This document shows positions 27,044-33,810 of a stretch of 52,877 nt of DNA, piece after piece. The DNA is from Claveliimonas acetigenes. GTDB lineage: Bacteria > Bacillota > Clostridia > Lachnospirales > Lachnospiraceae. A program made the position numbers and the translations under genes. The stretch covers positions 1 through 52,877 of the forward strand of contig NZ_JAOQJU010000021.1 of assembly GCF_025567385.1 (NCBI RefSeq), in the 5' to 3' direction. Under the pieces are notes generated by a model. The model had not been told where the DNA came from and did not search any database. It was given only the letters and a program-made list of their open reading frames with translations. Every line of letters begins with the position of its first letter. Within the stretch, counting starts at the first letter, position 1.

Positions 27044-27348
27044 TTAGCTACAGCTAATAGAATTGAATACTGTTTCAGCTAATTCCAGTTTGCAGGTTTG
27101 GGAGAGATTGTTTCTTTTCCCGCCTTTTCTCTGATTTACATCCCCGAATAAGGGGTGACAACGGAGCGGAACCCAAATGTTAGCTGGACTTCTTAAAACC
27201 CATGTTTGCAAACCGGTAATTTTGATTAGCTGTCAGCTAACAAAAATCGGATTGCGTTAGCTGGAAATTGATCATTTTGAATGGAATTTTGTGTCACGAA
27301 CGTGATTAGAAAATAACAAAAGCGTTCGCTGTCAGCTAATCCAGCTAA
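27044..27348. repeat. Cluster of nine AGCTAA/TTAGCT sites next to the attachment core
   Basis: Copies start at 27044, 27052, 27077, 27180, 27226, 27235, 27257, 27334 and 27343. Two pairs form palindromes (27043-27058 and 27225-27241, TTAGCTG-T-CAGCTAA). Chance would give far fewer than one in 300 bp. The position suggests integrase arm sites or a partition centromere. The rest of 26949-27370 has no gene. Confidence 0.7.
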
Positions 27349-27364
27349 CATTTTCGAACGCTTT
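27319..27364 (-). terminator. Terminator downstream of tRNA-Arg
   Basis: A 10-bp stem CGAACGCTTT/AAAGCGTTCG is followed on the minus strand by a U-rich TTTTGTTATTTT stretch, just past the tRNA 3' end. Its loop contains two of the AGCTAA sites, so a bound protein might interfere with folding. Confidence 0.65.
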
Positions 27365-27370
27365 GAAGCC

Positions 27371-27444
27371 CGTCGCCAAGAGGATTTGAACCTCCGACCC
27401 CTCGCTTAGGAGGCGAGTGCTCTATCCAGCTGAGCTATGACGAC
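27371..27444 (-). tRNA. tRNA-Arg(CCT), intact, at the ICE junction
   Basis: It is 74 nt without encoded CCA. The acceptor GTCGTCA pairs with TGGCGAC. The anticodon stem CTCGC/GCGAG has loop CTCCTAA (anticodon CCT, reads AGG). The T-arm GGAGG-TTCAAAT-CCTCT is normal. The attachment core lies at the anticodon. The 3' half touches the ICE and the 5' half belongs to the first 271-bp repeat, so the functional gene is completed across the junction. Confidence 0.93.
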
Positions 27445-27675
27445 ACATGCCGCAAACCCTTGATTTTACTGGGTTTCTGGGATTTTTCCCTTCGGCCATA
27501 TATAAGATTATCAACTCTATTTCGAGTTGTCAATCTACAGATTTTTTTGATTTGGTAACATTAGAACGTTCCCCAATTTGGGGAATGCTTTGTTGTCACC
27601 ATTAGCATTTTTCAGAATAGATTCGAACTGAAAGTTGTTTTTCATTTTTCCCTTTGGGGAATGCCTCGGCTTTCT
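27405..27675. repeat. 271-bp attachment-site repeat, copy 1
   Basis: It starts with the core CTTAGGAGGCG, then the tRNA-Arg 5' half (to 27444), then a promoter region. It ends immediately before the next core. Read through, it is identical to copy 2. It also holds palindromes TTCCCCAATTTGGGGAA and CAACTC/GAGTTG. No ORF of credible size is present. Confidence 0.95.
27507..27533 (-). promoter_or_regulatory. Promoter-like sequence for tRNA-Arg within the 271-bp repeat
   Basis: On the minus strand TTGACA (27533-27528) is followed 15 nt later by GATAAT, or 17 nt later by TAATCT. A CAACTC/GAGTTG palindrome lies in the spacer. The same sequence recurs 271 bp to the right in copy 2. Confidence 0.6.
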
Positions 27676-27715
27676 CTTAGGAGGCGAGTGCTCTATCCAG
27701 CTGAGCTATGACGAC
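27676..27715 (-). pseudogene. tRNA-Arg 5' half (orphan, repeat copy 2)
   Basis: Forty nucleotides are identical to the 5' half of the intact tRNA-Arg through the anticodon and then continue as AGAAAGCC, so no T-arm or acceptor 3' strand exists. Because the unit also carries the promoter, a short tRNA-half transcript is possible. Confidence 0.9.
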
Positions 27716-27946
27716 ACATGCCGCAAACCCTTGATTTTACTGGGTTTCTGGGATTTTTCCCTTCGGCCATATATAAGATTATCAACTCTATTTCGAGTTG
27801 TCAATCTACAGATTTTTTTGATTTGGTAACATTAGAACGTTCCCCAATTTGGGGAATGCTTTGTTGTCACCATTAGCATTTTTCAGAATAGATTCGAACT
27901 GAAAGTTGTTTTTCATTTTTCCCTTTGGGGAATGCCTCGGCTTTCT
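27676..27946. repeat. 271-bp attachment-site repeat, copy 2
   Basis: This is a perfect tandem copy of 27405-27675, bounded by core sequences at 27676 and 27947. Identity over the whole unit points to a recent duplication or to two successive integrations of the same end. Confidence 0.95.
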
Positions 27947-27986
27947 CTTAGGAGGCGGTCGCTCTATCCAACTGAGCTATAGCGAC
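27947..27986 (-). pseudogene. Divergent tRNA-Arg(CCT) 5' half
   Basis: GTCGCTATAGCTCAG begins it and it reaches the CCTCCTAAG core. It differs from the 271-bp unit version in acceptor, D-loop and anticodon stem (ACCGC instead of CTCGC). The 3' half after the core is replaced by the repeat unit. It probably came from a different element or tRNA lineage. Confidence 0.88.
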
Positions 27987-28001
27987 GTATGGTCATCTAT
28001 G

Positions 28002-28030
28002 ATTATAGCCCGACGAAAGTCGAACTGCAA
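28002..28030 (-). promoter_or_regulatory. Consensus-like promoter for the 27947-27986 tRNA half
   Basis: On the minus strand TTGCAG (28030-28025), a 17-nt spacer and TATAAT (28007-28002) end 16 nt before the tRNA 5' nucleotide. It is enclosed in the 125-bp interval between two attachment cores, so promoter and tRNA 5' half travel together. Confidence 0.75.
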
Positions 28031-28071
28031 TCCCATATTCAATTTTTCTCCGGTGGCCGTTGTAACGTAAC

Positions 28072-28110
28072 CTTAGGAGGCGCTTGTTTTATCCGTTAAA
28101 CTAAGAGGAC
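28072..28110 (-). pseudogene. tRNA-Arg(CCT) 5' half, probably the original chromosomal gene
   Basis: GTCCTCTTAGTTTAACGG begins the half and it ends with the core CCTCCTAAG. This is the form I associate with native tRNA-Arg(CCT) in related genomes. Its acceptor strand GTCCTCT cannot pair with the 3' end of the intact tRNA at 27371. The matching 3' half should lie at the far end of the inserted DNA. Confidence 0.8.
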
Positions 28111-28202
28111 ATCACCGATTTTTTGCTTACCTCGCTTTTCTCAATCACTTTGTTCTAATTATCTCACGTTTATTTATTCTACCATTTTATAACCAGAAAA
28201 TC

Positions 28203-28236
28203 AATAGGAGACGAGTAAATTTTCCCGTCTCCTATT
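28203..28236 (-). terminator. Terminator of the serS-DUF3881 side operon
   Basis: AATAGGAGACG (28203-28213) and CGTCTCCTATT (28226-28236) form a perfect 11-bp stem, followed on the minus strand by a U-rich stretch. It lies about 34 nt after the DUF3881 stop and marks the end of the chromosomal operon before the attachment array. Confidence 0.8.
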
Positions 28237-28269
28237 ATCCTAAAGTTATTAGTCGTTACCATTCACATC

Positions 28270-29145
28270 TTAAAAGTTTAATCGTCCCTGAAGCCAAATA
28301 TTCCCTTTAAATCGACGTCCTACAGCAGGTTCCCCTATTACATTTTTTATAGGAACACACACATCAAATTCCAGTTCATTAACTTCTAGTCTCATAACAT
28401 ACAATTCTTCTCCTGTATCTTCGTTCTGAATTGTATGCATTTCCAATATTTCTCCTAAGATGGAATATCGATCACATTCTATCCCGTACGGCATAAAATA
28501 TGTATCCACAATACTGAAAACATCTTCTGTAATTAATCTCTGAGAAACTTTTGAATAAGTATCAATATCTTCAAGCGTAAGACTTTCCATCGCAACCTGG
28601 TCGCCATTCTTAGCAGCACTCAGCAGCATCTTCCTATTCTTCAGTTCCTTTTTTCGCATTTTTTCTTGCTCTTCATTCTTCATAATCGGCAGTAAAATAG
28701 TACCCCCGTTACAAAGTCCCGCAAAAGTTACGGACACAGGAGCAACCTCCCGGGAATGAAATCTGCTTTCAATTAAATATTCTAATGTATTCTGCAGATA
28801 AAAAATCAGGCTGATTCCCACTTTCAAATCTTCACAAATTCCTACATACGCATCTCTGTCCATTCGACGTTCTACAATTACATCTGCAAATGTTGTAATT
28901 CCGCTTCCTATAAAGTAGGGAGAATAATACTGTCTTTCAAAATTATCGCGAATATCAAGACTTCCGCACAAATTGATTCCAATCCCGGCGCCACATTCTT
29001 TCTGATACTCACAAAAATCCAATTCTTCTTCCATTGCTACTATTTCATGATTGGAAAATGTCTCCTCTGCTTTTTTTAGAAATTCATTCAACTGTTTTTG
29101 TGAAGTGATGTTGCCATATCCAATAGCTTTTAAATATTTATGCAT
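28270..29145 (-). CDS. DUF3881 family protein
   Basis: This 291-residue soluble protein begins MHKYLKAIGYGNITSQKQL, the characteristic opening of DUF3881 proteins, which are mainly found in Lachnospiraceae. It contains an acidic N-terminal helical part and a beta-rich C-terminus (ICEDLKVGISLIFYLQN; FKGNIWLQGRLNF). The function is unknown. It lies 23 nt downstream of serS in the same direction, so it is probably the last gene of that operon. Confidence 0.85.
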   Translation of the reverse strand: MHKYLKAIGYGNITSQKQLNEFLKKAEETFSNHEIVAMEEELDFCEYQKECGAGIGINLCGSLDIRDNFERQYYSPYFIGSGITTFADVIVERRMDRDAYVGICEDLKVGISLIFYLQNTLEYLIESRFHSREVAPVSVTFAGLCNGGTILLPIMKNEEQEKMRKKELKNRKMLLSAAKNGDQVAMESLTLEDIDTYSKVSQRLITEDVFSIVDTYFMPYGIECDRYSILGEILEMHTIQNEDTGEELYVMRLEVNELEFDVCVPIKNVIGEPAVGRRFKGNIWLQGRLNF

Positions 29146-29168
29146 ACGCTTTTCCTTAAAATATGAAT

Positions 29169-30458
29169 TTATTTTTTCTTTTCAATTTTACTCATTCCAC
29201 CCATATATGGTTGAAGAACCTTTGGAATCAATACAGAACCATCTTCCTGAAGATTATTTTCCAAAAATGCAATCAACATTCTCGGTGGAGCAACTACTGT
29301 ATTGTTAAGGGTATGTGCAAAATATTTGCTTCCATCTTCGCCTTTTACACGGATTCCCAGTCTTCTTGCCTGTGCATCTCCTAAATTGGAACAACTTCCT
29401 ACTTCAAAGTATTTCTTCTGTCTTGGTGACCATGCTTCTACGTCACAGGATTTTACTTTCAGGTCTGCCAAATCTCCGGAACAACACTCTAAAGTACGTA
29501 CCGGAATGTCCAGGGAACGGAACAAGTCTACGGTATTCTGCCATAATTTATCATACCAAATTTTACTTTCTTCCGGCTTACATACAACAATCATCTCTTG
29601 TTTTTCAAATTGATGAATTCGGTATACCCCTCGTTCTTCAATACCATGGGCTCCTTTTTCTTTTCTAAAACAAGGAGAATAACTTGTTAAAGTCTGCGGA
29701 AGCTGATCTTCTGTAAGCATCGTATCAATGAATTTACCAATCATAGAATGCTCACTTGTGCCTATTAAATACAGGTCTTCTCCTTCAATCTTATACATCA
29801 TTGCATCCATCTCTGCGAAGCTCATAACACCTGTTACGACATTACTTCTAATCATAAAAGGAGGAACGCAATAAGTAAATCCCCTGTCAATCATAAAATC
29901 ACGTGCATAGGAAATAACCGCTGAATGAAGTCTCGCAATATCTCCCATCAAATAATAGAATCCATTTCCCGCTACTTTTCCGGCACTTTCAAGATCAATT
30001 CCATTAAAAGATTCCATGATTTCTGTATGATATGGAATTTCATATTCCGGCACTACCGGCTCGCCGAATTTCTCAATTTCCACATTTTCACTGTCATCTT
30101 TTCCGATTGGAACAGAAGGATCAATAATATTGGGAATCGTCATCATGATTTTCTTAATTCTTGCTTCTACATCTTTTTCTTCAGCCGACAATGTTTCTAC
30201 ACGGTCAGCATTTGCCTGCACCTGTTTTTTCAGTTCTTCAGCTTCTTCTTTCTTTCCCTGTGCCATGCATGCACCAATCTGCTTAGAAATCTTATTTCTA
30301 TCTGCCCGAAGTGCTTCAACTTCCTGCTTTATATCTCTATTCTTCTGATCTAATTCCAATACCTCGTCCACTAATGGAAGTTTATCATCCTGGAATTTCT
30401 TTTTAATATTTTCTTTTACCACATCCGGATTCATTCTAACAAATTTAATATCTAACAT
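29169..30458 (-). CDS. serS: Seryl-tRNA synthetase
   Basis: This 429-residue class II synthetase charges tRNA-Ser. The N-terminal long coiled-coil arm (about residues 30-105, many Glu/Lys/Gln) grips the tRNA. Motif 2 (FRKEKGAHGIEERGVYRIHQ) and motif 3 (NNTVVAPPRMLIAFLENN) are intact. It sits in the oriC-proximal block after DUF4446 and parB, an arrangement shared by several Clostridia. Confidence 0.97.
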   Translation of the reverse strand: MLDIKFVRMNPDVVKENIKKKFQDDKLPLVDEVLELDQKNRDIKQEVEALRADRNKISKQIGACMAQGKKEEAEELKKQVQANADRVETLSAEEKDVEARIKKIMMTIPNIIDPSVPIGKDDSENVEIEKFGEPVVPEYEIPYHTEIMESFNGIDLESAGKVAGNGFYYLMGDIARLHSAVISYARDFMIDRGFTYCVPPFMIRSNVVTGVMSFAEMDAMMYKIEGEDLYLIGTSEHSMIGKFIDTMLTEDQLPQTLTSYSPCFRKEKGAHGIEERGVYRIHQFEKQEMIVVCKPEESKIWYDKLWQNTVDLFRSLDIPVRTLECCSGDLADLKVKSCDVEAWSPRQKKYFEVGSCSNLGDAQARRLGIRVKGEDGSKYFAHTLNNTVVAPPRMLIAFLENNLQEDGSVLIPKVLQPYMGGMSKIEKKK

Positions 30459-30483
30459 TTTTCCACCTCATACTCATTCTTTT

Positions 30484-31020
30484 TTAATCTATCGTGTCTT
30501 TTACTTCCATATCATATGCCTCGCTGAAAATGGCTCTGTCTAATGCTTCTGACTCTTCCTCAGACAATTCGACATAACTTTCGCCACCCACAATTTCTTT
30601 CATATATGTGTAACAACCTTCCCGGCTATGCATGGCATTCATTATATACCCATTATTTTTTCCATCCAATATTGCTATTGCAAAACTTAACTTTCCACCC
30701 ATTTCATTAAAAGCGTCATACTTTACAATTCCTACTTTCTGTAAAGTATTATTGAATTTACGGCTGCATTCTTTTACTTCCTGACGATTCTGTTTTGTAA
30801 TCTTAGCAAGTGTATCTATTTCAACAAACCTGTCTAAAATACTTTCCTCTAAATTCTTACCATTTTTCCCTTTCATAAACGCGCCGTAGCTATTTTTTAA
30901 TCTATCATATTTTAATGATAGATTTACGTATAATACAAATAAAATAATAATCAACGCTATTAAAAAAAGGAAAATATACGCTGGATCAAATCCAAGCTTT
31001 GCAAGTATACTACTTTCCAT
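30484..31020 (-). CDS. DUF4446 family membrane-anchored protein
   Basis: The protein has one N-terminal transmembrane helix (AYIFLFLIALIIILFVLYV), a basic linker with GKNGKNLEESIL and a globular part with VKYDAFNEMGGKLSFAIAILDGKNNGYI, the conserved core of DUF4446. It lies 5 nt after parB, so the two are one transcript. The function is unknown. The chromosome-partition neighbourhood is conserved in Clostridia. Confidence 0.88.
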   Translation of the reverse strand: MESSILAKLGFDPAYIFLFLIALIIILFVLYVNLSLKYDRLKNSYGAFMKGKNGKNLEESILDRFVEIDTLAKITKQNRQEVKECSRKFNNTLQKVGIVKYDAFNEMGGKLSFAIAILDGKNNGYIMNAMHSREGCYTYMKEIVGGESYVELSEEESEALDRAIFSEAYDMEVKDTID

Positions 31021-31025
31021 ATATT

Positions 31026-31910
31026 CTATTCTCCTTTCTGAAGTGACATAATCATTTCAAACATTCTTTCTAATTCTGCATCAGAATAATATTCTATCTG
31101 AATTCTGCCTTTACCATTTCCTTTCGCCAATACATTTACTTTAGTTCCAAGTACTTGTTTCATCTTATCTTCCAAATCTTCATATATAAATGCATTCTTT
31201 ACCATTTTCTTTTGCTTTGGTTCTTTTGGGTTCTTTATTGATTTTACCAGACTTTCCGTCTCACGTACACTTAATTTTTCATCAAAAATTTTATTAGCAA
31301 GATTGTATTGTAATTCTGGATCTTCAATTGCTAAAAGTGCCCTGGCATGCCCGGTTGTAATCATATCATCAATAACCATCTGCTGCACTTTTTCGGCCAA
31401 TTTCAAAAGACGCATAGAATTTGTGACCGCCGTCCTACTCTTAGAGACACGTTCCGCTACTTCATCTTGTTTTAAATTAAATTCAGTCAGAAGTCTTTTA
31501 AATGCCATTGCCTCTTCAATCGGATTAAGATCTTCTCTCTGTATATTTTCAATCAGGGCTATTTCTAATACTTCTTGCTCCGTAAAGTCTTTAATGATAA
31601 CCGGAATTTCTTTAACTCCTGCCATTTTAGCTGCACGCCAGCGTCGTTCTCCGGCAATGATTTCATAATAGTCTTTTCTCTTTCTTACAATTAAAGGTTG
31701 TAATACACCAAACTGCTTAATTGAATCGGCGAGTTCTAATAAAGAATCTTCTTCAAAATTTCTTCTGGGTTGTTCTCTGTTAGGCTCAACCATGTTTATT
31801 TTCATCATTTGCTCGCCACCGGCATTTGGGACAGATGTCTTAACTTCTATTTTATTATCAGGAATCAAACTGTCAAGTCCTTTTCCCAAACCTTTCTTTT
31901 TTACTGCCAT
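31026..31910 (-). CDS. parB: Chromosome partition protein ParB (Spo0J)
   Basis: At 294 residues, the CTP-dependent clamp domain has EIIAGERRWRAAKMAG and ENIQREDLNPIEEA, followed by the parS-reading helix-turn-helix (DEVAERVSKSRTAVTNSMRLL) and a C-terminal dimer domain. Two perfect parS sites lie about 0.9 kb away beside soj. It works with Soj in origin segregation. It is distinct from the two ICE ParB proteins. Confidence 0.95.
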   Translation of the reverse strand: MAVKKKGLGKGLDSLIPDNKIEVKTSVPNAGGEQMMKINMVEPNREQPRRNFEEDSLLELADSIKQFGVLQPLIVRKRKDYYEIIAGERRWRAAKMAGVKEIPVIIKDFTEQEVLEIALIENIQREDLNPIEEAMAFKRLLTEFNLKQDEVAERVSKSRTAVTNSMRLLKLAEKVQQMVIDDMITTGHARALLAIEDPELQYNLANKIFDEKLSVRETESLVKSIKNPKEPKQKKMVKNAFIYEDLEDKMKQVLGTKVNVLAKGNGKGRIQIEYYSDAELERMFEMIMSLQKGE

Positions 31911-31929
31911 ATTATATCCTCCGAATTTA

Positions 31930-32691
31930 CTATTTATTTATCACTTCTTCCGCCAATCTTCTGTAGCTATCAGCCCCTGTTGATTTTGAATCATATTTGT
32001 TAATCGGCATTCCATAACTTGGTGCTTCTGCTAATCTTATATTTCTTGGAATAATAGTCTTATAAATAGTTTGATTTAGATTATCTTTGACATTTTCGAC
32101 CACTTGTAATGACAGATTCGTTCTTGCATCATACATAGTAAACACAACCCCTTCCATTTCTAATCCGGGATTTAAGCGCTCTTTCACTAATTCAATTGTA
32201 TGAATCAACTGACTTAATCCCTCCAACGCGTAATATTCACATTGAATTGGAACTAACACTGTATCTGCCGTAGTCATTGCGTTGATTGTCAGTACACTTA
32301 ATGACGGAGGACAGTCAATAATAATAAAATCATATTCTTCTTTCACCTTATGTACTTCATTTCTTATAATAAACTCCTTATTATCTGTACCAATCAATTC
32401 AATTTCTGCCCCGGATAAATTAATATCCGTTGGTAATATATCAAGATTTTCTATTACCTCTTTATATATTACATCTTCGATTGTTGCTTCGCCAATCATC
32501 AAATCATATATAGTTTTATCAACTGCTTCTTTTTCCAGTCCAAGGCCACTTGTCATATTTCCTTGTGGATCGATATCAACAGCTAAAACTTTTTGTCCCT
32601 TTTCAGCTAAACATGCCGATAAGTTTATTGCGGTAGTAGTCTTTCCCACTCCGCCCTTTTGATTGGCAATTGCTATAATCCTTCCCATATT
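31930..32691 (-). CDS. parA: Chromosome partition ATPase ParA (Soj)
   Basis: The deviant Walker motif ANQKGGVGKTTTAINLS follows the start, with VDIDPQGNMTSGL and IIIDCPPSLSVLTINA. ATG 32691 fits AAAGGTGAG 6 nt upstream, giving 253 residues. A start at 32706 overlaps that site. It is the short form lacking an N-terminal DNA-binding extension. It is paired with parB 19 nt downstream. Confidence 0.95.
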   Translation of the reverse strand, partial: NMGRIIAIANQKGGVGKTTTAINLSACLAEKGQKVLAVDIDPQGNMTSGLGLEKEAVDKTIYDLMIGEATIEDVIYKEVIENLDILPTDINLSGAEIELIGTDNKEFIIRNEVHKVKEEYDFIIIDCPPSLSVLTINAMTTADTVLVPIQCEYYALEGLSQLIHTIELVKERLNPGLEMEGVVFTMYDARTNLSLQVVENVKDNLNQTIYKTIIPRNIRLAEAPSYGMPINKYDSKSTGADSYRRLAEEVINK

Positions 32692-32774
32692 ATACTCACC
32701 TTTCAAGCTTTATTTTCTTTGTTTTTATTGCCACCATTCTATTATAGCACTTCTTAACGATAATATCTACTAAA

Positions 32775-32790
32775 TGTTTCACGTGAAACA
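32775..32790. promoter_or_regulatory. parS site 1
   Basis: TGTTTCACGTGAAACA is an exact match to the 16-bp consensus bound by Spo0J/ParB, in the soj-rsmG intergenic region. Confidence 0.97.
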
Positions 32791-32837
32791 TTTTTAAAAT
32801 ATCAGCCATGCACAAAGTTGTAAAAATCTAATTCCGA

Positions 32838-32853
32838 TGTTTCACGTGAAACA
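32838..32853. promoter_or_regulatory. parS site 2
   Basis: This is a second exact copy of the 16-bp consensus, 63 bp from the first and about 20 nt past the rsmG stop. Paired sites here should load ParB near oriC. Confidence 0.97.
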
Positions 32854-32873
32854 TTAAAAAAGAGCCATTGTTA

Positions 32874-33587
32874 TTATGACAATGGCTCTTTTGCCGGTAA
32901 ACCAGCTTTACGTGGATATTTATTCTTTGTTGCAGATGTTTTTCTTATTTTCACAAAAGATCGATGAATATCTGTCTCAGGAAGACTGAATTTCACGACA
33001 TCCTCTACTCTTCCTCCAAGTATCTGAATTGCCTTTTTTGACTTTAATAATTCTTCCTCAATATCCCCTGATTTATAAGAAATGAATACCCCTTCTTTTT
33101 TTACGTAAGGAAGACAATATTCAGACAAAGTAGATAAATTAGAAACAGCTCTGGAAACACATAAATCATAATTTTCCCTATATTGCTCCTTCCTTGCATA
33201 ATCTTCGGCCCGACCATGAATTGTTTCTATCTCTTCTAATTTTAATTCATCTATCACAGCATCCAGAAATTTTATTCTTTTATTTAATGAATCCAATAAT
33301 GTAACTTTCAAATGTGGAAATGCAATTTTTAATGGCATTCCAGGAAAACCGGCACCAGTTCCTATATCAATTATTTTATCAATTTTAGACATATCTATAA
33401 CTTTTACAATTGACAGGCTATCGATAAAATGTTTTTCATTTACTTCTTCATATTCTGTTATTCCAGTAAGATTCATTACCTTATTCCATTCTGTCAGCAT
33501 TTCATAATAAATATCAAACTGACGCTTCATATTATCCGTAAGTTCAACACCTAATTCATTTAACTTTCTTTCAAATATTTTACTCAT
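32874..33587 (-). CDS. rsmG: 16S rRNA m7G527 methyltransferase RsmG
   Basis: This Rossmann-fold SAM methyltransferase has the glycine-rich motif IIDIGTGAGFPGMPLKI and the downstream LCVSRAVSNLSTLSEY motif. ATG 33587 gives 237 residues. Its ribosome site AGGAAAAG (33592-33599) is itself the target duplication of the adjacent MITE-like insertion. It follows mnmG, as in most Firmicutes. Confidence 0.95.
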   Translation of the reverse strand: MSKIFERKLNELGVELTDNMKRQFDIYYEMLTEWNKVMNLTGITEYEEVNEKHFIDSLSIVKVIDMSKIDKIIDIGTGAGFPGMPLKIAFPHLKVTLLDSLNKRIKFLDAVIDELKLEEIETIHGRAEDYARKEQYRENYDLCVSRAVSNLSTLSEYCLPYVKKEGVFISYKSGDIEEELLKSKKAIQILGGRVEDVVKFSLPETDIHRSFVKIRKTSATKNKYPRKAGLPAKEPLS

Positions 33588-33599
33588 ATAACTTTTCCT

Positions 33600-33794
33600 G
33601 TTACTATTCACAGCACCCCACCAACATGCGCACTCGTCGCATCATCGATGCTCCAGTCTCGCTCCTGAAGGAGCTAAGACTGCTTATGCGAGTGGGGTGA
33701 CTGCTCCACAGTCCTGATTTGAAATCCAATATATCTTCTTACGTGCAAGCACGACAAATCCATATTGGATTTCAAATTGACTGTGAATAGTAAC
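33600..33794. mobile_element. 195-bp MITE-like element between mnmG and rsmG
   Basis: Perfect 14-bp terminal inverted repeats GTTACTATTCACAG (33600-33613) and CTGTGAATAGTAAC (33781-33794) are flanked by the direct repeat CTTTTCCT at 33592-33599 and 33795-33802. The interior contains two nested stem-loops, CACCCCAC/GTGGGGTG and GATTTGAAATCCAATAT/ATATTGGATTTCAAAT. There is no ORF. The layout is that of a non-autonomous transposon with an 8-bp target duplication. The parent transposase family is not known. Confidence 0.88.
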
Positions 33795-33810
33795 CTTTTC
33801 CTTTTAAAAA

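Larger units (their letters stand above)
1..27404. mobile_element. Right-hand part of a Tn1549-like integrative conjugative element (partial)
   Basis: This is a continuous block of conjugation (PrgI, VirB4, VirB6-like, Maff2, VirD4, PcfB), regulation (XRE/ImmA), replication (RepA) and partition (ParA, two ParB) genes. It ends at an intact tRNA-Arg whose anticodon region is repeated on the chromosome side. Most genes run on the minus strand. The conjugation genes look richer in G+C than the oriC genes to the right. Integrase, relaxase and the other end are not in the window and should lie to the left. The right boundary is placed at the attachment core starting at 27405. That placement is inference from the repeats. 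Confidence 0.88.

Noticed and set aside
27635..27829. 64-residue plus-strand frame across the 271-bp repeats
   Set aside because: It runs through tRNA fragments and palindromes, has no ribosome site, and is explained by the attachment array.
28072..28110. Functional tRNA-Arg at 28072
   Set aside because: Only the 5' half through the anticodon is present. The following bases do not form a T-arm or the 3' acceptor strand.
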